NCBI GenBank assembly: GCA_036346355.1
Contig: CM070592.1
Span: forward strand, 38,838,193 to 38,902,192
Length of the DNA: 64,000 nucleotides
Direction: 5' to 3'
Origin: Rhipidocladum racemiflorum
Lineage: Eukaryota > Streptophyta > Magnoliopsida > Poales > Poaceae
Under the pieces are notes generated by a model. The model made no database searches and was not told the origin of the DNA. It saw only the letters and a program-made list of their open reading frames with translations. How positions within the stretch are numbered: the stretch's first letter is position 1; each line of letters opens with the position of its first letter. Shown one piece after another: positions 58,187 to 64,000 of the stretch. The position numbers and the translations under genes are program-made.

Positions 58187-58663
58187 TTGCTTGGAAGGTC
58201 TTTAATATCTTGGTGCTCCAAAAAGCAAAACTCTGTACCACTTTCCACTGCCGAGGTTGAATATGTGGCTGCCGGTAGTTGTTGTGCTCAGATTTTGTTT
58301 ATTAAACAAACCTTTCTTGATTACGGCATTAAGTTTGAAAATGTACCTCTTCTATGTGATAATGAAAGTGCTGTGAAAATAGCAAACAATCCGGTCCAAC
58401 ATTCATGTACTAAGCATATTGAGATCCAACATCACTTTATCAGAGATCATGTTGCTAAAGGTGACATTATGCTTAGTCATGTTAGAACTGAGGACCAATT
58501 GGCTGATATTTTCACCAAACCACTGGATGAGGCTAGTTTTTCAAAGCTGAGAAATGAACTGAATATTATTGATCTTTCTAATAGTTGCTTAAGTCTTGTC
58601 TCTCTTTTTGTACTATTTGCTTGTTGGTACCTATTGGAAGTCTTTGGAGGTTTTTCACATTAA
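58187..58663 (+). pseudogene. S3 RNase H
   Basis: LGRSLISWCSKKQNSVPLST, AEVEYVAAGSC, CDNESAVKIANNPVQH, IEIQHHFIRDHV and ADIFTKPLDEASF are the ordered RNase H blocks of Ty1/copia pol. The stretch 57937-58186 before it is out of frame with the reverse transcriptase and has lost an aspartate-bearing strand to frameshift. Confidence 0.9.
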
Positions 58664-59932
58664 AGAGGAGTCAAGAATGTCTTTCAATGCATCTCTTGTT
58701 ACCCACATGTGATCACATTAATTAGCTGTGCTGATGCAAGTTAACTAGTTTGAGAATAATTTCTAGAAACAAGAATTTGCTAAAACTACTGCTAAATGTC
58801 TGTTCTTTCTATCTCTCAAACCTATCTTCTCTAATATTTAGAAAATAGGTTCCTGCTCAATGTATTGTTTACAAAAACTCAAAACTATCTAGCCACTCAG
58901 CACATGAGTTTTCATTAACAAGCTTGAGTTTGCCCATATTCATGCTTAAAAGGAAGAACTCATACAAATCAAGGGTTCCAAAATCCTTCCGTCTCTCTTG
59001 ATGTTTATTGTTTGCTTTTAAAGTTAAGATTCTTCTGAGATCCATCTTAGTTGATCTTATTTGCTTCTTTCAAGAGGATCTTGAAAATCTCTAAGAGTTT
59101 AGCTATCTCTTACTTTATTAACTAAAATTTGCTCTTACACGACGAACTAAGTGAAAACAGAGAGTTTCTCATCTACGGCAGACCACCTTTTTCTCAGGAT
59201 ACATTTACGACGGACTGAAGAAAATTAGTCCGGCGTAAGTGTTTCTTCGTGCAAAACTGGTCCGGCGCAAATGAAAACTTACTGTTCTTCACGAAAATCG
59301 GTCCGGCGTGCACTTGCAACTTTTAGTTTCTTTTTCCTTATCTTTATTCAAAAGTGTTCGCTCATTTGACAAAAATGCTTATCTAAATTTGAAAAATTAC
59401 TCAAAATCTCTTCTAAATTTAGGACTTATCCCTGCTAATCAATCCTTGTTTTGGAAATCAATTTTTTGCCTTGAATCTTTCTTCTTGGGTTTAATCAACT
59501 AGTGTATTGTGAGGAAGCTGCACTTTTTCACCTACCAACCAATCTCTTAAAGGCGCTCCAGTTCCCTAAGCAGTTTCTGTTCTCTGAAGAAGTAACTTCT
59601 TGTCAGATTCCTTCCAAAACTCCCCACTCTCTTAAGTCTTCTCAGAAATTACCACATTCTCTTCTGCGCTTAATCTCCTGAGCAACATTTCTTTCCCCAC
59701 CGAAGCAAACCCTAATCGGGTGGTGGCGACGGTGCTCCAGTCTGCTTGGTGAAGTGCTTCTAGGCCTTGGTGAGTTTCCTGTCAAGTCCTCTCTCTTTCT
59801 CTTTCTTTTTGCTCAAACCCTAGACTTAGGAATCTTGGTCTTAAGGTCATTCCTCTCTTCTTTGTAGACCTAGTCAGTTCTTGCGCTTGTCTGTGGGTCA
59901 AAGAGCAAAGCGAGTCTGTGGTGTTTGACATA
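58664..59932 (+). other. S3 post-pol non-coding region
   Basis: There is no coding domain. The family's dyad words reappear outside the LTR at 59150-59310 (GACGGACTGAAG...TAGTCCGGCG, CTGGTCCGGCG, CGGTCCGGCG). Otherwise it is T- and A-rich with short CT runs. Confidence 0.6.
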
Positions 59933-60505
59933 ATGCCTAGGAGGAAAGACAGATAAAAGGAGCTAGTCTGATGGATAGATTGGTTGAAATAATGAAAAAG
60001 AAGAAACAAAAGTCCACTGTTTCGACTGCGCCTTCTCAAAGGGCAGTTCACTTAGAAGTTACTCACACACCTGGCAGGGTTACTAAAGTCACCACCTCAA
60101 AGCCACCCAGAAAAGATAAATAACCTATTGTGTCAGACCCTGTTTATGCTTCGGAATCTGATGATGAAGAATATGAGCCAAGTGCTGACTATAGTTTTGA
60201 AGAAGAAAACCTTAGTCCTGAGATTGATATGATAATTGGTAATGAGTTAGTAATACTTGGAGGGAAAAAGTTGAGATCAATCAGGCTTGTAAGTGAAAGA
60301 AATTGGTTCCCTTTTGATAAACCCCCACTAGATGAAAATTTTATTACTCCTCTACAGAAAAACATCTTTTTGGGATATAAGAACAGATGTGACAAAAGGG
60401 AAATCATTCATAGCCTTGAGTAAACACCAGTTTGTAGATTGGAATAAAATCTGCTCCATAACTAGTTCGTATCATTTACTCGATTGTGTTAGATCTATTC
60501 CTGGG
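59933..60505 (+). pseudogene. S3 env-like open frame remnant
   Basis: An ATG at 59933 opens MPRRKDR and stops. After a shift the frame reads MDRLVEIMKKKKQKS to KPPRKDK, a stop, then SDPVYASESDDEEYEPSADY and IIGNELVILGGKKLR to 60423. A further shift reads FIALSKHQFVDWNKICSI before truncation. SIRE/Maximus elements carry a third region here, often called env-like. This piece shows a basic start and an acidic middle but no membrane segment, so an envelope role is not supported. Confidence 0.55.
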
Positions 60506-62692
60506 TGTCGGGGAGCCGCCCAGATCGTCCTCGAGTTGTTGGATGAACAGTTGCTCCCGTTGGATTTGGATCCTAGCAACAAATCACTGGAGGTGATCCC
60601 GATGCTAACACCCAAGCCCAAACGAGACAACTCTGCGAACGTCCAAACGACTCGACAACAACCCCGGTATTCCCCCGGTATGCGATCCGAAGCTCGCCCA
60701 GGATCCCCACATACCAGTTTCCAAAGCCGTTATCAATTCAATTTGCATAAAGGGGCAACGAACTCGAAACTTTCAAACCAACACGCAAGCGTAAAACAAC
60801 GGCACAAAGACAAACCCGACAACCACCAAACCAAGATCAAAAACAACGCCAAGACTCTAAACTAGGTAAGAACGGGGAAGAAGAACAAGACTCCGAAATC
60901 AGAAAATTTTGGCATGACCTTCCTAGATTCTACGGACATCCACTCAACAGACAAGGAAAACAACAGTTCAAATATGAATATCCAAAAGTAATGCAACAAC
61001 CACAACAGCCATACAACCACAAGTAGAGAAAACAACTCACGGGACGACGATAGAGACTTGAACAACGATGAAACACAAATTAAAAGACTAACTATACAAC
61101 AAAAGTGAATCAGATCACAACACAAAGCAAAATAAAACTACTCCGGAAGTGTTCTCGCTTCGAACACTTCCGGCGCAGGCGATGTCGCGCTAAGCCTCTA
61201 CTCGTGCCCCGCCTGGCCACCGAGAGGCAAGAAGGGCAGAACTCAGATCCGCCCACCCGATCCTCACCGAAAAACCACAAAGCGTAAGCATGAGTACGGA
61301 AGGTACTGCAAGACTTACCCGTGGGTCCATATATGACCGACTCCAAGGTTTATGCATTTGGATGTAGCAAAGAACCAGTCAAGGTAGAAGTGCAGAAAGC
61401 TTAACATTTGTTATATTAATTACCTAACTACTCAATTCACAAGTTAAGCAGTTGTAACAGCGCCTACTTCTAAAATGAAGTTGCAATCATTAATTCACAA
61501 TAATGAATCTCATCACCAATTTATTTGGGCTCAAGCTCGACGGCGAACCTCGGTTCAAGTTCTTACTACGTGATCAGGCGATGAAAGAGCTTGCTCATAT
61601 CCGAGAGCGGCAATTCGAATCGCTTAATTAACCCCGCAGGAAGCATTGATCGCACGACACTTACCACAAGAGCCTAGTGTCAACCCCTCCCAATCATACC
61701 CAATCGGCATCCTCCTCAGGTTCGAAAACCTAGCACCCTCGAGCACCCTAAGCCCGGCTTGGCGCCGAGAGTCGGGCCTAAGCCTCGCCTCAACCACGCC
61801 CAACCACGTGAAGTTACGGTCCATCGATTCCGTATGAGAGAAAGAGTGGCTTACTGCACTACACCCGGGCATGCGACCAACCGGGGTGCTCAATCAAAGG
61901 GCAACCATCGAATCGGTCCTTAATCGACTCAGACGGAACTACCACATCGGTCTCCTTACCCAATGTCCCAACCTTCCCGCCCGGTCTCCAATTTAACCTT
62001 TCCTTACATAACCGTACCCATTTCATTTCATCACAAGTAAAGTAATTGATCTCAAGCGGTGGACCATCCACCACTTGGCCCAACCCGACGCCTATGCAAA
62101 CTAAGCAGGGACGCAATATAATACCCGTAGTCTAGCTCCAAAGGAGGTGTTTGGCAATTAACAAGGAGCGTATGTGCAACAAGTAGGATCTAGCCCTATT
62201 CCCCATTTCAATTCCTAATGCTTGACTTAATCATCAAATAGGCAATTTATTCTCAAAAATACAATTACATATACGGATGAATATGCATAGGTGCTTGCCT
62301 TGATTTTCTACTTGTGGGTCACGGTATGGCTCTCCAGTAGTACTCTCACACAAGGCCGGGCCTCCATGGATCGCTCTCTACACGAGTACAATGCATAATG
62401 AGATACATGCTATGCAAATGAAATGAACACAAAAGGAAAAATCCCGACTAAACAACGCGACGACAGTTAACGAATCCGACAGATTAGCCTAACCCTGACA
62501 AATCGGTTTTATATCCTGACTTCTCCTGACAAGCCTGATACTCCGGTGCTTCGTCCGACTTCTCCTGACTTGGATCATTTGGCCCAACTAGCGAGGGATC
62601 GAGGCGCCGCTAAGTCCTACGACACCGCGAGAACCCGATCTACAATCCTTTCTACACGCTGGCCTTTTAAAAGTTCGAAAAGCCCAAACCAC
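60506..62692. mobile_element. Fragment of a long gypsy-type LTR
   Basis: It starts TGTCGGGGAGCCGCCCAG, similar to the TGTCGGGACCCG start of the solo LTR at 24215, and contains the related block CATGAGTACGGAAGGTACTG (about 61290) and CTATGCAAATGAA. There is no pol. It ends without a TGTTACA end directly against telomere-like repeats at 62693, so it was truncated there. GC-rich parts produce open frames that I do not believe. Confidence 0.6.
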
Positions 62693-62940
62693 TTTAGGGT
62701 TTAGGGTTTAGGTTTAGGTTTGTGGTTTGGTGGTTTAGGTTTAGGTTTAGGGTTTAGGTTTTAGGTTTAGGTTTGTGGTTTAGGGTTTAGGTTTAGGTTT
62801 AGGTTTAGGTTTGTGGTTTAGGTTTAGGGTTTGTGGTTTAGTGGTTTGTGGTTTAGGTTTGTGGTTTGTGGTTTAGGGTTTAGGGTTTAGGGTTGTGGTT
62901 TAGGTTTTAGTGGTTTGTGGTTTTGTGGTTTAGGTTTAGG
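62693..62940 (+). repeat. Plant-type telomere repeats, degenerate
   Basis: Units TTTAGGG, TTTAGG, TTTGTGG, TTTAGTGG and TTTGGTGG follow one another for about 250 bases. TTTAGGG is the plant telomere repeat. On the + strand with the G-rich strand running rightwards, the orientation fits a right-hand chromosome end. Confidence 0.85.
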
Positions 62941-64000
62941 CCCAGGTTCAGTGGCTCAGGCCTAGGTTTAGTGGCCCAGGCCCAGTGGCCCAGGCCTGTG
63001 GCCCAGTGGCTCAGGCCCAGGCCTGTGTGGCCCAGTGGCTCAGTGGCCCAGTGGCTCAGTGGCCCAGGCCCAGTGGCTCAGTGGCCCAGGCCTGTGGCCC
63101 AGTGGCCCAGTGGCCTCCAGTGGCTCAGTGGCCCAGTCAGGCCCAGTGGCCCAGTGGCTCAGGCCCAGTGGCCCAGGGCTCAGTGGCCCAGGCTCAGTGG
63201 CTCAGTGGCCCAGTGGCCTGGCCCAGGCCCAGTGGCCCAGTGGCCCAGGCCCAGGGCCCAGGCTCAGTGGCCCAGGCCCAGGCCCAGTGGCCCAGGCCCA
63301 GTGGCCCAGTGGCCCAGGCTCAGTGGCCCAGGCCCAGGGCCCAGGCTCAGTGGCCCAGTGGCCCAGTGGCCTGTGGCCAGGCCCAGGCCTGTGGCCCAGG
63401 CCCAGGCCCAGTGGCCCAGTGGCTCAGTGGCCCAGGCCTGTGGCCCAGGCCCAGGCCCAGTGGCCCAGTGGCCCAGGCCCAGTGGCTCAGTGGCCCAGGC
63501 CCAGGCCCAGTGGCTCAGTGGCCCAGTGGCCCAGGCTCAGTGGCCCAGTGGCCCAGGCCCAGTGGCTCAGGCCTGTGGCTCAGTGGCCCAGGGCTCAGGC
63601 CTGGCTCAGTGGCCCAGTGGCTCAGGCCCAGTGGCTCAGGCTCAGGCCCAGTGGCCCAGGCCCAGGCCCAGGCCCAGTGGCCCAGGCTCAGGCCCAGTGG
63701 CCCAGGCCCAGGCCCAGTGGCTCAGTGGCCCAGGCTCAGGCCCAGGCCTGTGGCCCAGGCCCAGGCCCAGGCCCAGTGGCCCAGGCCCAGGCCCAGTGGC
63801 CTGTGGCCCAGTGGCCCAGGCCTCAGTGGCCCAGTGGCCCAGGCCCAGTGGCCCAGGCCCAGGCCCAGGCCCAGTGGCCCAGGCCCAGGGCCCAGTGGCC
63901 CAGGCTCAGGGCCCAGTGGCCTGTGGCCCAGGCCCAGTGGCCCAGGCCTAGTGGCTCAGTGGCTCAGTGGCTCAGGCCCAGGCCTGTGGCTCAGTGGCCC
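62941..64000 (+). repeat. GGCCCAG/GTGGCCCA satellite-like array
   Basis: The units are CCCAGG, CCCAGTGG, CTCAGTGG, CCTGTGG and similar for over 1 kb to the window edge. Each has the same build as the preceding telomere units with TTT read as CCC, CTC or CCT. The first 35 bases mix both kinds (CCCAGG, TTCAGTGG, CTCAGG, CCTAGG, TTTAGTGG). The long open frame here encodes only low-complexity AQWPRPSGP-type sequence. Confidence 0.85.

Larger units (their letters stand above)
51693..60505 (+). mobile_element. S3: SIRE/Maximus-type copia element, truncated at 3' end
   Basis: The 5' LTR is 51693-53160 (TGAAAGCATCTAGGCC to GATCCTTTCA). The primer-binding site reads TAGTATCAGAGC (53163-53174), one mismatch from the usual form. 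Gag, a gag extension, protease, integrase, reverse transcriptase and RNase H follow, then a 1.9 kb post-pol region with an env-like frame. The 3' LTR is missing: the element is cut at 60505 by another LTR. Multiple stops and frameshifts show it is old and inactive. Confidence 0.9.

Noticed and set aside
59933..60505. A true retroviral-type envelope gene
   Set aside because: No signal peptide or membrane segment is visible and the frame is broken; only the position matches the env-like region of SIRE elements.
61604..62116. Open frames in the 60506-62692 fragment
   Set aside because: They are short, overlap on both strands and show no domain; they fit GC-rich LTR sequence.
62917..63951. Long open frame encoding an AQWPRPSGP-rich protein
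   Set aside because: It is a by-product of the GGCCCAGT repeat array. There is no start context and no domain, and all frames there are equally open.

Overview
The window is nuclear DNA of a grass (Poaceae). It holds one recognisable host gene inside and beside a dense nest of transposable elements. I infer a grass from the intron-rich plant gene, the chromoviral Ty3/gypsy and SIRE/Maximus-type Ty1/copia families, Helitrons ending in CTAG after a GC-rich or GTTGCAAC hairpin, and 8-bp-TSD hAT elements. I cannot name the species. REGION 1 (1-22386): the gene is a MER3/HFM1-type meiotic DNA helicase on the minus strand. Its ATG is at 22253-22255. I could place 23 coding exons by splice sites and frame, covering about 930 codons: Walker A, DEVH, SAT, QxxGRAGR, then the Sec63-like C-terminal part. 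The gene runs off the left edge or is broken there. Intron 16 (3865-18005, about 14.1 kb) is filled with mobile DNA: two head-to-tail copies of a ~3 kb LTR-like repeat, one of them split by a 4.2 kb copia element with 129-bp LTRs; two 8-bp-TSD MITEs; an AT-rich degenerate array; and an inverted-repeat element. A 1.4 kb non-autonomous hAT element lies next to the last exon seen. REGION 2 (22387-37282): two chromoviral gypsy elements of one family lie on the same strand as MER3. G1 inserted 13 bp into the 3' LTR of G2, and G2 itself begins only 131 bp upstream of the MER3 ATG. G1's LTR was hit by a Helitron carrying a minisatellite, and its pol by a 3.5 kb solo LTR rich in TGACGTCA. G2 was hit by a 3.6 kb Helitron. 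REGION 3 (37283-60505): four SIRE/Maximus-type LTRs are nested or abutted (called S4, S2, S1, S3). S1 is complete (39756-51285, TSD AGAAG), carries one intact 612-codon gag and no pol, and its LTRs are almost identical, so it is a recent non-autonomous insertion. S3 has gag, pol and an env-like tail, all broken. All four LTRs share one promoter layout: an array of short inverted dyads (CGGA-N3-TCCG in three of them), then AACGGCTA, then a TATA box; they also share a 19-bp word. REGION 4 (60506-64000): a fragment of another long gypsy-type LTR is followed by plant-type telomere repeats on the + strand. These start as TTTAGGG-like units and turn abruptly into CCCAGG/CCCAGTGG units. The same units with T read as C suggest a sequencing artefact at a real chromosome end, or else an unusual telomere-derived satellite. 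Several signs point to residual consensus errors in this assembly: G/C-rich discrepancies between otherwise identical LTRs, a one-base frame loss in MER3, and the telomere miscall pattern. Frameshift claims should be read with that in mind.
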